Position numbers and translations under genes: made by a program. A model generated the notes under the pieces. It was not told where the DNA came from and searched no databases. It was given only the letters and a program-made list of their open reading frames with translations. Below, piece by piece: positions 46,496 through 55,564 of a stretch of DNA of 64,000 nt. Every line of letters begins with the position of its first letter. Within the stretch, counting starts at the first letter, position 1. The stretch is taken from NCBI RefSeq assembly GCF_016612535.1, contig NZ_JAENXS010000002.1:1240001-1304000 (forward strand). Direction: 5' to 3'. The DNA comes from Bradyrhizobium diazoefficiens (GTDB lineage Bacteria > Pseudomonadota > Alphaproteobacteria > Rhizobiales > Xanthobacteraceae).

Positions 46496-47002
46496 ATGGT
46501 CATGCGTCGTGTCATCGCGATTGCGTTAGCGGGAGTGAGCCTCGTGGGGGCAACAAGCCTTGGTGGCTGCTCCTCGATGTCTTGGAACATGTTCAAATCG
46601 GCTCCGCCGACCGTCCAGGTCCGGCTGGAATCCAATCCGCCCAGCGCCGACGCAAACACTTCCCTCGGACCGGGCTGCAAGACCCCCTGCTCGGTTTCGG
46701 TTCCTGCCCCCGACGCCCCCTTCACGGTCAACTACGCTCTCAATAAATACCAGCCGGCCAGCGTGCCGGTGAACGTGATCAAGACCCCCGGCGATTTCAC
46801 CACACCCGCCTCGGTGACCACCGATCCGAATCCGGTGTTTGCGGAACTGCAGCCGGCGGTGCCGCCCAAGCCGGTGAAGAAGAAGCCGCACCGGCCGAAG
46901 AAGCCGAAACCGGCCGCAGCCGCGCCAGCCGAGGCGCCGGCCGATGCTGCACCGCCCGCAGGCGGTTCGCCGTTCCCCGATCCGAACGCGGGCAAGCGTT
47001 GA
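46496..47002 (+). CDS. Putative lipoprotein, Pro/Lys-rich C-terminus
   Basis: The protein is 168 residues. The signal peptide VIAIALAGVSLVGATSLGGC ends in a lipobox, with Cys25 as the lipid-modified residue. Residues about 40-110 form a small beta-rich domain (TVQVRLESNPPSADANTS, CKTPCSVSVPAPDAPFTVNYALNKYQPASVPV) resembling PEGA-type domains, with a probable disulfide. The C-terminus is a Lys/Pro/Ala linker that could span the cell wall. Starts at 46496 and 46502 are both possible. A CtrA box upstream suggests cell-cycle control. Confidence 0.72.
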   Translation: MVMRRVIAIALAGVSLVGATSLGGCSSMSWNMFKSAPPTVQVRLESNPPSADANTSLGPGCKTPCSVSVPAPDAPFTVNYALNKYQPASVPVNVIKTPGDFTTPASVTTDPNPVFAELQPAVPPKPVKKKPHRPKKPKPAAAAPAEAPADAAPPAGGSPFPDPNAGKR

Positions 47003-47121
47003 TCAACTCTTAATCTACGTATACCACCCGATTGTCCTAGCCGCGTCCGATGCTTAGATTGCGTCTACAGCACCGCTGAAGCAAAGGTGCGCCCGTTGCC
47101 GTAAGTGACAAGGCATTTGGT

Positions 47122-48156
47122 ATGAACGGACTTTCTGCGAGCCCTCGCGCGGCGCTGTCGAGCGCGATGACCGATCCGTTCGGGCGGACCATCTCCTACT
47201 TGCGCGTCTCCGTCACCGACCGCTGCGACCTGCGCTGCTTCTATTGCATGTCGGAAGACATGACGTTCCTGCCCAAGGCCGATTTGCTGACGCTCGAGGA
47301 ACTCGACCGGCTCTGCTCGGCCTTCATCGCCAAGGGCGTGAAGAAGCTGCGGCTCACCGGCGGCGAGCCGCTGGTCCGGCGCAACGTGATGTCGCTGGTG
47401 CGCTCGCTGTCGCGCCATCTGACCAGCGGTGCGCTGAACGAGCTGACGCTCACCACCAACGGAACGCAGCTCGCAAAGCACGCGCAGGAGCTTGCCGATT
47501 GCGGCGTCCGCCGCATCAACGTCTCGCTCGATACGCTCGATCCCCGGAAATTTCGCGAGATCACGCGCTGGGGCGAGATCGACAAGGTGCTGGAAGGCAT
47601 CGAGGCGGCGCGCGCTGCTGGCCTTGCCGTGAAGATCAACGCGGTGGCGCTGAAGAACCTCAACGAGGACGAGCTCCCCGATCTCTTGCGCTGGGCCCAT
47701 GGCAAGGGCATGGGGCTGACGCTGATCGAGGTGATGCCGATGGGCGAGATCGGCTCGGGCCGCATCGACCAGTATCTGCCGCTGTCGCTGGTGCGCGCGC
47801 GGCTCGCCCAGCAATTCACGCTGACGGATCTGGCCGAGAGCACCGGCGGGCCGGCGCGCTATGTCAGCGTGGCCGAGACCGGCGGCAAGCTCGGCTTCAT
47901 CACGCCGATGACCCATAATTTTTGCGAATCCTGCAACCGGGTGCGCATCACCTGCACGGGCACGCTGCACACCTGCCTCGGCCACGAGGATGCCTCCGAT
48001 TTGCGCAAACCTCTACGTGCATCCAGCGACGACACGCTGCTTGCCGCGAGCATCGACCGCGCCATCGGGCTGAAGCCCAAGGGCCACGATTTCATCATCG
48101 ACCGCCGCCACGACCGCCCCAGCGTCTCCAGGCACATGAGCGTCACCGGCGGCTAG
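47122..48156 (+). CDS. moaA: GTP 3',8-cyclase (molybdenum cofactor synthesis)
   Basis: This radical-SAM enzyme makes the first molybdenum cofactor intermediate from GTP. The N-terminal cluster is C35-x3-C39-x2-C42 in [13 protein letters not shown], the second cluster is in [20 protein letters not shown], and the C-terminus ends in GG. The length of 344 residues is standard. The ATG at 47122 begins [13 protein letters not shown]; the conserved part starts at [15 protein letters not shown], an alternative start. No Moco-type riboswitch can be made out in the 118-bp leader. No other moa gene is adjacent. Confidence 0.93.
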   Translation: MNGLSASPRAALSSAMTDPFGRTISYLRVSVTDRCDLRCFYCMSEDMTFLPKADLLTLEELDRLCSAFIAKGVKKLRLTGGEPLVRRNVMSLVRSLSRHLTSGALNELTLTTNGTQLAKHAQELADCGVRRINVSLDTLDPRKFREITRWGEIDKVLEGIEAARAAGLAVKINAVALKNLNEDELPDLLRWAHGKGMGLTLIEVMPMGEIGSGRIDQYLPLSLVRARLAQQFTLTDLAESTGGPARYVSVAETGGKLGFITPMTHNFCESCNRVRITCTGTLHTCLGHEDASDLRKPLRASSDDTLLAASIDRAIGLKPKGHDFIIDRRHDRPSVSRHMSVTGG

Positions 48157-48332
48157 TGGTAACAGGCCGCCTGCGGCGCTATTCCCCTTAACTATCAATA
48201 AACTTCCGATTGACTGGCGGCATCGCCGCTGGTTTTGTGCGGCAGCCTTAAGCCATCGCGGCGGGACAAGCCGACGCGCCTCGTCGGCGCAGACCCAAGA
48301 CGGTTAGGGCAAAATCGGGGGAGGACCTATCG

Positions 48333-48914
48333 TTGCAAGCGCTCCTAAAGCTGAGCCGTGGGATAGACGCGTTCACACGTTGGACGGGCAAGCGTCTGGC
48401 ATGGCTGATCCTGGTCGCCGTGATCGTCTCGGCCGTCAACGCGATCGTTCGCAAGGCGTTCGATACGTCATCCAATTCCTGGCTCGAGCTGCAGTGGGTG
48501 CTTTTCAGCGTTGTCTTCCTGCTCTGCGCGCCATGGACCCTGCTCGACAACGAGCACATCCGGATCGACATTTTCAACACCATGATGCCGAAGAAGGTGC
48601 GCAACATCATCGATGTCATCGGCCACGCGTTTTTCCTGCTGCCGCTGACGATCGTGATGATCATTACCGGCGTACCGTTCTTCGAGCGCTCGTTCCAGAT
48701 CAACGAGCAATCCGGCAATGCCGGCGGCCTGCCGCAATGGCCGGCGAAGTCGCTGATCATGATCGCCTTCGCCTTCCTGCTGGTTCAAGCCGTTTCCGAA
48801 CTGATCAAACGGATCGCGGTGATGCGCGGGCTGATTCCCGACGCTCACGAGTCGCAGGTGAAGGCGATCGAAGCCGAGGTCGAGCACCTCGTCGAAGCGA
48901 TCGAAAAGAAGTGA
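48333..48914 (+). CDS. TRAP transporter small permease (DctQ/TakQ-like)
   Basis: This four-helix membrane subunit of 193 residues belongs to a TRAP importer driven by a Na+ or H+ gradient. Diagnostic are SSNSWLELQWVLFSVVFLLCAPWTLLDNEHIRIDIF, the typical DctQ segment, and the closing helix AFAFLLVQAVSELIKR. The start is a TTG at 48333, preceded by GGGGGAGG eight bases away. It lies 28 bp before the large permease gene. The periplasmic binding protein is not next to it; two TakP-like genes lie 5-12 kb to the right. Confidence 0.88.
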   Translation: MQALLKLSRGIDAFTRWTGKRLAWLILVAVIVSAVNAIVRKAFDTSSNSWLELQWVLFSVVFLLCAPWTLLDNEHIRIDIFNTMMPKKVRNIIDVIGHAFFLLPLTIVMIITGVPFFERSFQINEQSGNAGGLPQWPAKSLIMIAFAFLLVQAVSELIKRIAVMRGLIPDAHESQVKAIEAEVEHLVEAIEKK

Positions 48915-48942
48915 CCGCCAGCGGCGTTTTTCGGGGGAATCT

Positions 48943-50598
48943 ATGACCGCGTTTATTATCGCCAATATGGCGCCGATCATGTTTGCGTCGCTGGTCGTCG
49001 TGCTGCTGCTCGGCTATCCCGCAGCGTTTTCGCTCGGCGCCGTCGGCCTCATCTTCGCAGTGATCGGAATCCAGCTCGGTGAATTCCGCCCGGACTTCCT
49101 GCAAGCCCTGCCCGAGCGCGTCTACGGCGTGATGAACAACGATACGCTGCTGGCGATTCCGTTCTTCACCTTCATGGGTCTGGTGCTCGAGCGATCCGGC
49201 ATGGCCGAAGACCTGCTCGACACCATCGGCCAGCTGTTCGGCACCATCCGCGGCGGCCTCGCCTATGCGGTCGTGTTCGTCGGCGCGCTGCTTGCGGCGA
49301 CGACCGGTGTGGTCGCGGCCTCCGTGATCTCGATGGGCCTGATCTCGCTGCCGATCATGCTGCGCTACGGCTACGACCGCCGCATGGCCACCGGCATCAT
49401 CGCGGCGTCCGGCACGCTGGCGCAGATCATCCCGCCCTCGCTCGTTCTGATCGTGATGGCCGACCAGCTCGGCAAGTCCGTCGGCGACATGTACGAAGGC
49501 GCATTCATTCCGGGTTTGGTGCTCTCCGGGCTCTATGCAGGCTACGCGTTCCTCGTCACCCTGATCTTCCCGAAGGCCGCCCCCGGCCTGCCGAAGGAAG
49601 CGATCGGCTTCCGCGAGGAGAATGGCGACCGTGGCCTGCGCTCGCTGGGCGTGTTGTTCCTGGCGAGCTGTGTGTTCGGCTGGTTGATGATGCGCGGTTC
49701 GGAGACGCACGGCGCCGATTTCGTCGTGCTCAGCATGTTCTTCGGAATCCTGTTCGCCTTCTTCGTCGCCGTCTTGAACTGGATCATCGCCCGGTTCCTC
49801 GGCTTTCGTTTCCTCTCGAAGATGGCGCAGCAGACCACCTTCGTGATGGTGCCGCCGCTGTTCCTCATCTTCCTCGTGCTCGGCACCATCTTCATCGGCC
49901 TCGCGACACCGACCGAAGGCGGCGCCATGGGCGCGGCCGGCGCCCTCATTCTCGGCGCCATGAAGCGACGCCTGAGCTGGGACCTGATCCGCCAGGCCGT
50001 GGAATCGACCGCGAAGCTGTCCGCGTTCGTCGTCTTCATCCTGGTCGGCGCGCGCGTGTTCTCGCTGACGTTCTACGGCGTCAACGGCCATGTCTGGGTC
50101 GAGCACCTGCTCACCTCGCTGCCCGGCGGCCAGATCGGCTTCCTGATCTTCGTCAACGCTTTCGTGTTCGTGCTGGCGTTCTTCCTCGACTTCTTCGAGC
50201 TCGCCTTCATCGTGATCCCGCTGCTCGGGCCCGCGGCCGAGCATCTCGGCATCGACCTGATCTGGTTCGGCGTCATCCTCGGCGTCAACATGCAGACCTC
50301 GTTCATGCATCCACCGTTCGGCTTCGCCTTGTTCTATCTGCGCTCGGTCGCTCCGAAGGAGTCCTATATCGACCGCGTCACCAAGAAACGCATGGAGCCG
50401 GTCACGACCGGGCAGATCTATTGGGGCGCGGTCCCGTTCGTGGTCATTCAGGTCGTCATGGTGTTGCTGGTCATCACCTTCCCGTCGATGGTGATGCACT
50501 ACAAGGGCGTGCAGTCGAACATCGATCCCAACACCATCAAGATCGAGGTGCCGCAAATCGAGCTGCCCCCGCTGGATTTTGGGCCGCCGAAGCAGTAG
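48943..50598 (+). CDS. TRAP transporter large permease (DctM/TakM-like)
   Basis: This large permease of 551 residues, with about 12-14 helices, carries the solute and the coupling ion. The N-terminus has the usual LLLGYPAAFSLGAVGLIFA, followed by FFTFMGLVLERSGMAEDLL and GALLAATTGVVAASVISMGLISLP. It is longer than DctM (about 430) because of an insertion near residues 220-290, as in other large subunits of the keto-acid TRAP group. Forms an operon with the small permease. The two TakP-like binding proteins in the window are the probable partners. Confidence 0.92.
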   Translation: MTAFIIANMAPIMFASLVVVLLLGYPAAFSLGAVGLIFAVIGIQLGEFRPDFLQALPERVYGVMNNDTLLAIPFFTFMGLVLERSGMAEDLLDTIGQLFGTIRGGLAYAVVFVGALLAATTGVVAASVISMGLISLPIMLRYGYDRRMATGIIAASGTLAQIIPPSLVLIVMADQLGKSVGDMYEGAFIPGLVLSGLYAGYAFLVTLIFPKAAPGLPKEAIGFREENGDRGLRSLGVLFLASCVFGWLMMRGSETHGADFVVLSMFFGILFAFFVAVLNWIIARFLGFRFLSKMAQQTTFVMVPPLFLIFLVLGTIFIGLATPTEGGAMGAAGALILGAMKRRLSWDLIRQAVESTAKLSAFVVFILVGARVFSLTFYGVNGHVWVEHLLTSLPGGQIGFLIFVNAFVFVLAFFLDFFELAFIVIPLLGPAAEHLGIDLIWFGVILGVNMQTSFMHPPFGFALFYLRSVAPKESYIDRVTKKRMEPVTTGQIYWGAVPFVVIQVVMVLLVITFPSMVMHYKGVQSNIDPNTIKIEVPQIELPPLDFGPPKQ

Positions 50599-50602
50599 CG
50601 GC

Positions 50603-51988
50603 TCAATCCGCAGACCCCGGGGTGGCCTGGTGGACGGCTCGGGACGCATCCCGAACCAGCCTGAACCGCAGCGTGAACTCGGCGCCGCCGCCGGGGAGAT
50701 TGTCGACCGCAACCGTGGCCGCGTGATCGCGGGCCACCCCGCGCACGATCGAAAGCCCCAGGCCCGCGCCGTCGGAGCGCTGGCGATCGCGGCGCCAGAA
50801 GCGCTGGAAGATCAGCTCGCGTTCACTTTCCGCAACGCCCGGACCGCAATCGCGCACGCGCACCGAACCGTCCTCGCCGACCTCGACCTCGACCGAGGTC
50901 TCCTTCGCGGTGAATTTGATGGCGTTTTCGGCGAGGTTGAAGATCGCGCGCTGAAGCATCTCGGAATTGCCGTGGATCATCACCGGCCCGTCGCTCCCCC
51001 TCAGCGCGATATCCTTGTGCTGGGCGATCGCCAACGGCGCGATCGCACCGACCACCTCGGCGCACACGGTGCGTAGGTCAGCGGTTTCGCCTGGATCGAG
51101 CACCAGCGTGTCGAGTTCGGCGATCTCCAGCAACTGGGCGACGATCCGGCTCATGCCCTCGATGTCATCATGCAGCGCCTGCCTCGCCGCACGGTCGCCG
51201 AGCGTCTCGATCCGCGTGCGCAGGATCGCAAGCGGCGTGCGCAATTGATGGGCGGCGTCCGCCGTGAACTGCCGCTGCACGCGAAAGCCGTCCTCGAGGC
51301 GATCGAGCGCCCTGTTGACGGCGGTGACCAGCGGCATGATCTCGCGCGGGATATGCTCCGTCGGCAGGCGGATATCGGTGCGCGCCGGGCCGATATTGCT
51401 GGCCTCCTCCGAGGCCATCCAGAGCGGTGCGATCGCGCGGCGGAAGATGATGATATCGATCGCGAGCAGGATCAGAAGAATGGGGATGGTGATCCACCCG
51501 ACCCGGCGGAAAAAATTGGACACGATGTCGTCGGTAATGACGTCGCGATGGGACAGATCTTCCGCCACTTGAATGTGAACGGTGGTGCCGTCGATCGTCT
51601 GGGTCACGTCGGCGCCGGAAATCGATCCGGATTCGACGCCGCCGGTCTTCTTGTGCGACGAGAACAGCAGGCGGCCGTCGGCATCGCGGATGTCGTACTG
51701 GTAGCGGCCATAGGCTTCCGAATAGAGGCCGCGAAGGCTGTCGGGCAGGTTGAACGTCACCTTGCCGTCGGGCTGGACGGCGATACGCTCGGCGAGCGTC
51801 TCGGCCTGGGCTCGCATCGCGGCGCGATGCAGCTGGTCGATCTCGGAGTTGAGCAGCCAGAACAGGACCAGCGGCAGGAAGATCGCGACCATCGCGACCG
51901 CGACGATGTGCATGAACACGATGCGCGAGATCAGCGATTTGAACGTCGGCCTGGCGAATGCCCTGGCGCGAAATCCAACCTGGGCCAC
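50603..51988 (-). CDS. Two-component sensor histidine kinase (TctE-like)
   Basis: This membrane kinase of 461 residues has two membrane helices (about 20-45 and 165-185) around a periplasmic domain of about 120 residues. The phospho-acceptor His is in FTADAAHQLRTPLAIL; the ATPase domain has FNLAENAIKF (N box), VRDCGPGVAESE (G1) and GAGLGLSIVRGV (G2). The start is a GTG at 51988, just after the response regulator stop, with GAGGAGA upstream. It is convergent with the TRAP permease genes, with 4 bp between stops, which fits regulation of organic-acid transport. Confidence 0.9.
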   Translation of the reverse strand: MAQVGFRARAFARPTFKSLISRIVFMHIVAVAMVAIFLPLVLFWLLNSEIDQLHRAAMRAQAETLAERIAVQPDGKVTFNLPDSLRGLYSEAYGRYQYDIRDADGRLLFSSHKKTGGVESGSISGADVTQTIDGTTVHIQVAEDLSHRDVITDDIVSNFFRRVGWITIPILLILLAIDIIIFRRAIAPLWMASEEASNIGPARTDIRLPTEHIPREIMPLVTAVNRALDRLEDGFRVQRQFTADAAHQLRTPLAILRTRIETLGDRAARQALHDDIEGMSRIVAQLLEIAELDTLVLDPGETADLRTVCAEVVGAIAPLAIAQHKDIALRGSDGPVMIHGNSEMLQRAIFNLAENAIKFTAKETSVEVEVGEDGSVRVRDCGPGVAESERELIFQRFWRRDRQRSDGAGLGLSIVRGVARDHAATVAVDNLPGGGAEFTLRFRLVRDASRAVHQATPGSAD

Positions 51989-51989
51989 G

Positions 51990-52664
51990 CTACTTCTCCT
52001 CGGCCATCATGTAGCCGACGCCACGGATAGTATGGATCACGACCTTGGCGCCGTGTTCGGCGAGCTGCTTGCGCAGCCGGGAGACGTACACCTCGACCGC
52101 ATTGGAGGCGACCTCGCCCTCGAGCCCGAAAATGTGGTCCTCGACGTTCTTCTTCGGCACCACCCGCCCCTGCCGGCGCAGCAGGATCTCCAGCACCGAG
52201 GTCTCGCGCGACGAGATGATGCGCGGCTTGTCGTCGACGAAGATCTGGCGGCTCTCGGTGTCGTAGATGAGATTGGCGAGCCGCAGCGAGCGGCCGAGCA
52301 ACTGGCCGGGACGGCGCAGGATCGCCTCCAGCCGCGCCACCAGCTCCTCCATCGCGAACGGCTTTGCAAGATAATCGTCGGCGCCGCTGCGTAAGCCCGT
52401 GACGCGGTCCTGCAAGCCGCCGCGCGCGGTCAGCACCAGCACCGGCAGCGGCTCCATCTGGCGCCGCAGCTCGCGCAGCACCGACAGCCCGTCGCCGTCG
52501 GGCAGACCGAGGTCGAGGATCATGGCGGCATAGCTGACATTGTGCACGGCCTCGCGCGCCTCGGTCGCGCTGCTCACGATATCGCTCTCATAGCCCGCGG
52601 CTGCCAGTCCGCTGGCCACGAGCCGCGACAGCTCGGCATTGTCCTCGACGATCAGAAGGCGCAT
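51990..52664 (-). CDS. OmpR-family response regulator (TctD-like)
   Basis: This 224-residue regulator has a receiver domain with LLIVEDN acidic pocket, phospho-Asp in AAMILDLGLPDGDG, and YLAKPFAMEELVAR (Lys), plus a C-terminal winged helix ending in YVSRLRKQLAEHGAKVVIHTIRGVGYMM. I chose the ATG at 52664; the frame is open for another 46 codons but without family support. It is co-transcribed with the kinase. It may control the TRAP permease operon convergent with it. Confidence 0.9.
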   Translation of the reverse strand: MRLLIVEDNAELSRLVASGLAAAGYESDIVSSATEAREAVHNVSYAAMILDLGLPDGDGLSVLRELRRQMEPLPVLVLTARGGLQDRVTGLRSGADDYLAKPFAMEELVARLEAILRRPGQLLGRSLRLANLIYDTESRQIFVDDKPRIISSRETSVLEILLRRQGRVVPKKNVEDHIFGLEGEVASNAVEVYVSRLRKQLAEHGAKVVIHTIRGVGYMMAEEK

Positions 52665-52802
52665 CGCATTCCCGCCGGATGGTCCGGTGCAATTACGGCT
52701 CGCGCCGCATCTTCGCTCTCTTCCACCATTCCGGGGGCCTCGGCCAGCGAAAAAGCACCGGGAAAGCCAGTCGTTCCCTGCTGTCAGGCTCGTGTAAGCC
52801 AA

Positions 52803-53366
52803 TCAAGGCAGCCACACGGCTTCTTCCGTCCAGCCGAGCTCGGCAAGCTCCGATGCCCGCAACGGCGCGTCCGCCATTGAGAAGAACTCATCGAGTTGCG
52901 GCGGCTTGATGCGGGTGCCTGACAGCATCGCATGCGCCTGTCCACGGTGGTGAATCTGGTGCTGAAACAGGTGCATCAGCAGGCGATCGCGTCGCTCGAC
53001 CTGGACATACGTGCCTCGATTGATCTGCACCTCGCCGCTCAGCGCGACGAGTGTCAGCTCGCTGCAGAGATCGATCAAACGCTTATCCATCGACTTCTGA
53101 GCCTTCGAAAGCTCTGCAAGCGCTGGAAACGGAATTGGATTTTCCCAAGCCGTGGGCCCGAGCCATCCGCCCTCGAGTGCATCAACGTAAAAACGATCGA
53201 TGACGTAAATGTGGTTCAGCGTTGCCTGCAAACTCGGGAAGAAGCCCGTGCGCTTGGCCTCAAATTCGTCTTGAGTCAGTTCGGCGCACGCGCCCAGCAG
53301 ACGGTGGTTTGCCCACGCATTGTTATAGGCGAAGGCACGCTCGGTCTGAACAAGCCCGACACTCAT
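52803..53366 (-). CDS. DinB-family protein
   Basis: This is a four-helix-bundle protein of 187 residues. The three metal-ligand histidines expected for DinB can be read as LNHIYVIDRF, FQHQIHHRG and its second His; these bind a divalent metal in family members. The ATG at 53366 has AAGG upstream; the long open frame beyond is not coding. The family includes thiol-dependent transferases, among other activities, so its reaction is open. A dispersed intergenic repeat begins 57 bp upstream. Confidence 0.85.
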   Translation of the reverse strand: MSVGLVQTERAFAYNNAWANHRLLGACAELTQDEFEAKRTGFFPSLQATLNHIYVIDRFYVDALEGGWLGPTAWENPIPFPALAELSKAQKSMDKRLIDLCSELTLVALSGEVQINRGTYVQVERRDRLLMHLFQHQIHHRGQAHAMLSGTRIKPPQLDEFFSMADAPLRASELAELGWTEEAVWLP

Positions 53367-53422
53367 TGCGATTACCTTCCTCGACCGGCGACCCAAGGAT
53401 CGGTACCGAGCCGCACATTTCG

Positions 53423-53547
53423 GATGATGCGATGACCGTTTTTGGCACTGTTCTGCCCAACGGGTCAAACGGTTGAATGGGATGCAGTGGCCACAATGCC
53501 GCCGAGTTTCTACTCTGCGTGAGGTCGTTTTTCGGATTTTGTTCAGC
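53423..53547. repeat. Dispersed intergenic repeat, copy 1
   Basis: This stretch aligns with 59851-59987: both have a GGCACTGTT-TGCCC-like core, then GGGTCAAAC / GTGTCAAAC, an unrelated middle, and TTCTACT-TGCGTGAGG / TTCTACT-TGCATGGGG followed by a T-rich end. It lies between DinB and the first TakP-like gene, upstream of DinB and downstream of takP. Similar GATGATGGC...TGCCCGACG elements are frequent between Bradyrhizobium genes, from general knowledge. Confidence 0.65.
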
Positions 53548-53618
53548 GCATGCAACGGCAGCAGGGAGCGCCACCTTTGCGTCCACAAATCCCGGCTGAT
53601 CTCAAACACGATCGCCCG

Positions 53619-53655
53619 CAAAAAGGCCCGGCCTCGCGCTTTGCGAGACCGGGCT
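53619..53655 (-). terminator. Rho-independent terminator of the first TakP-like gene
   Basis: On the minus strand AGCCCGG-T-CTCGC, loop AAA, GCGAG-G-CCGGGC is followed by CTTTTTGC. A strong GC-rich stem with a T-run begins about 25 bp after the gene's stop codon. Confidence 0.8.
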
Positions 53656-53679
53656 GCTTGACCGCGACGCGCCGTGCGA

Positions 53680-54768
53680 TCAGCTCTGCGCGTGACGCGC
53701 CATGAAGCTGTCGTAGCTGAGCTCGGCAACCTGGAACCACGAGTAATCGTTGCTCGAGAAGTTCGTCAGCGACTCATAGACTTTCTTGAAGTTCGGGTTG
53801 GTGGCGGCAATCTCGCTGTGAAGCTCCTTGGCGGCCTTGAAGGAGGCCTCCATGACCTCGGGCGGGAAGGCGTGCAGCTTTGTACCGCCTGCGAGCAGCC
53901 GGCGCAGCGCCTGCGGATTGGCCTGATCATATTTCGCCATCATCCAGTTGTTGGCTAGGTGGCCGGCCTGCTCGAGCGCGCTCTGATAGTATTTCGGCAG
54001 GGCGTTCCACTTGTCGAGATTGACGAGCGTAAGCAATATGGGGCCGCCTTCCCACCATCCTGGATAGTAGTAATGCGGCGCAACTTTGTAGAAGCCGAGC
54101 TTCTCGTCGTCATACGGTCCGACCCACTCCGCGCCGTCGATCGTGCCTTTTTCCAGCGCCGGATAGATGTCGCCGCCGGCGATCTGCTGCGGGACCGCGC
54201 CGAGCTTCTGAAGCACCTTCCCGGCGAAGCCGCCGATGCGGAATTTCATCCCCTTGAGGTCGTCGACCGTCTTGATCTCCTTGCGGAACCAGCCGCCCAT
54301 CTGACAGCCGGTATTGCCGGCAAGCAGCGAGGTGACGTTGTAGCTCTTGTAGAACTCGTTGAGGACCTCCTTGCCGCCACCCAGCATGTACCAGGCCTGG
54401 TTGATGCGCATGTTGGGCCCGAACGGCACCGACGAGCCGAAGGTGAAGGTCGGATCCTTGCCGAAGTAATAGTACGAAGCGGTGTGGCCGATTTCGCAGG
54501 TGCCGTTCTGCACGGCGTCGAGCACTTGCAGTCCGGGGACGATTTCACCGCCGGCAAATGTCTGGATCTGGAATTTGTTGTCGGTCGCTTCCGCGACGGC
54601 CTTGGCCATCATCTCGGCGCCGCCATAGAGCGTGTCGAGCGATTTCGGCCAGCTCGTCGGCATGCGCCATTTGATTTCCGGCATCGACTGCGCGATCGCG
54701 GGAGCCGCGAGCGTGGCGGCACCGGCCGCACCAAGTCCTGTGACCTTGATGAAGTCTCGTCTCTTCAT
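53680..54768 (-). CDS. TRAP transporter solute-binding protein, TakP-like, copy 1
   Basis: This periplasmic receptor of 362 residues belongs to the DctP superfamily, TakP group, which binds 2-oxo acids with a cation. A twin-arginine signal (MKRRDFIKVTGLGAAG) opens it, so it is probably exported folded. TakP-like segments are [59 protein letters not shown] and [15 protein letters not shown], the last holding the Trp-proximal carboxylate pocket. The ATG at 54768 has AGGA upstream. It is a paralogue of the gene at 60072. No permease is adjacent; those at 48333-50598 may serve it. Confidence 0.9.
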   Translation of the reverse strand: MKRRDFIKVTGLGAAGAATLAAPAIAQSMPEIKWRMPTSWPKSLDTLYGGAEMMAKAVAEATDNKFQIQTFAGGEIVPGLQVLDAVQNGTCEIGHTASYYYFGKDPTFTFGSSVPFGPNMRINQAWYMLGGGKEVLNEFYKSYNVTSLLAGNTGCQMGGWFRKEIKTVDDLKGMKFRIGGFAGKVLQKLGAVPQQIAGGDIYPALEKGTIDGAEWVGPYDDEKLGFYKVAPHYYYPGWWEGGPILLTLVNLDKWNALPKYYQSALEQAGHLANNWMMAKYDQANPQALRRLLAGGTKLHAFPPEVMEASFKAAKELHSEIAATNPNFKKVYESLTNFSSNDYSWFQVAELSYDSFMARHAQS

Positions 54769-55254
54769 GATTTCCTGCCCTGATGGATGGTGATTGTGGG
54801 CCTTCTTGCCGAGGCCTGGAACCAGCATGGCGCAAGGCTGGACCGAATTCCATCTTCATCGCACTGCGGCAAAGAAAAAACCCGGCCGTCTCTGGGGCCG
54901 GACTGTGCGGTCTTCCGGCTTTCTCGAGGGATTTGCGGCGGGTACCCAGCGGGTCAAGGAGCTGTCTAGGTCGGGAGTACACGGCTGCGATCTGGTCGGG
55001 GCCGATGCGAGCGGCAAACATCCGATTTGGCGCGAACAGCGGACTTACGTGGACGTGGCTCTATGCCCGAAAAGGGTCAACAGGCGACTCTCGCCAATAA
55101 CCAGAACGATTTGAATTAAGCGTTTAAGTGACGCGGAGGAGCACCTCGCCTATAGGTTGTCATCATGGCGCCGCAGATTGCATGCGAAAAGCGCGACGGA
55201 GGCTGAGACTCTGTCATGAGATGGCCACTGCCGTATCCAAGGCGCGGTGATGTG
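54769..55254. other. Intergenic stretch with an orphan terminator
   Basis: The 486 bp between the first TakP-like gene and the small membrane protein gene contain no convincing protein gene. A minus-strand terminator is at 54871, which cannot belong to the gene to its left because that begins downstream of it. The remainder is GC-moderate and holds GGGTCAA-type fragments like those in nearby repeats. Confidence 0.5.
54871..54901 (-). terminator. Orphan rho-independent terminator-like hairpin
   Basis: On the minus strand CCGGCC-ccagagac-GGCCGG is followed by GTTTTTTCTTT. The stem is 6 bp with an 8-base loop. It resembles the terminators after both TakP-like genes, but lies upstream of the first, and no protein gene ends on this side. 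A short RNA reading leftwards could end here. Confidence 0.6.
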
Positions 55255-55410
55255 ATGGGTATCCTATTTATCGTCGTTCTGCTGTGGCTTATCGCTTTCG
55301 GCTTCTATTGGTTTCCAAATTCTAAGACGAATAACGGCTTCGGTCCGGATTGGGATTGCACCCCTGTCCCGAATGGCCAACCGATTTGCATCAAAAGGCT
55401 AGGTCAATGA
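55255..55410 (+). CDS. Small membrane protein (51 aa), unknown function
   Basis: The ATG at 55255 gives MGILFIVVLLWLIAFGFYWF, a single membrane helix, followed by a short polar tail with two cysteines (GPDWDCTPVPNGQPICIKRL). The CxxxPxxxxxxC pair could form a disulfide outside the membrane. An ATG at 55216 would add 13 residues. Tiny proteins of this form are, from memory, recurrent in Bradyrhizobium genomes, but the function is unknown. No operon partner is evident. Confidence 0.55.
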   Translation: MGILFIVVLLWLIAFGFYWFPNSKTNNGFGPDWDCTPVPNGQPICIKRLGQ

Positions 55411-55564
55411 ACGCGGTTCGCTGACGGAATTGAACATGGAGATGTCCGATGTGGACCAACAACGGGCCTCGCCGCGCCGTCTTACCTTTGGCTCGCTCTC
55501 AGCCCAGAAGCCGACATCACGACGCTTGAGCTGGTGGACAGCTAAGGGCCAGAGGCGGAAGCGG

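Noticed and set aside
48187..48202. Second possible CtrA site before the TRAP permease genes (TTAA-N7-TAAA)
   Set aside because: The right half deviates, and it lies 130 bp from the start codon. It is too weak to call.
48805..50712. 635-residue minus-strand open frame opposite the TRAP large permease
   Set aside because: It is very rich in Arg, Glu, His and Asp, with no family motif. It mirrors the third-position GC bias of the sense gene.
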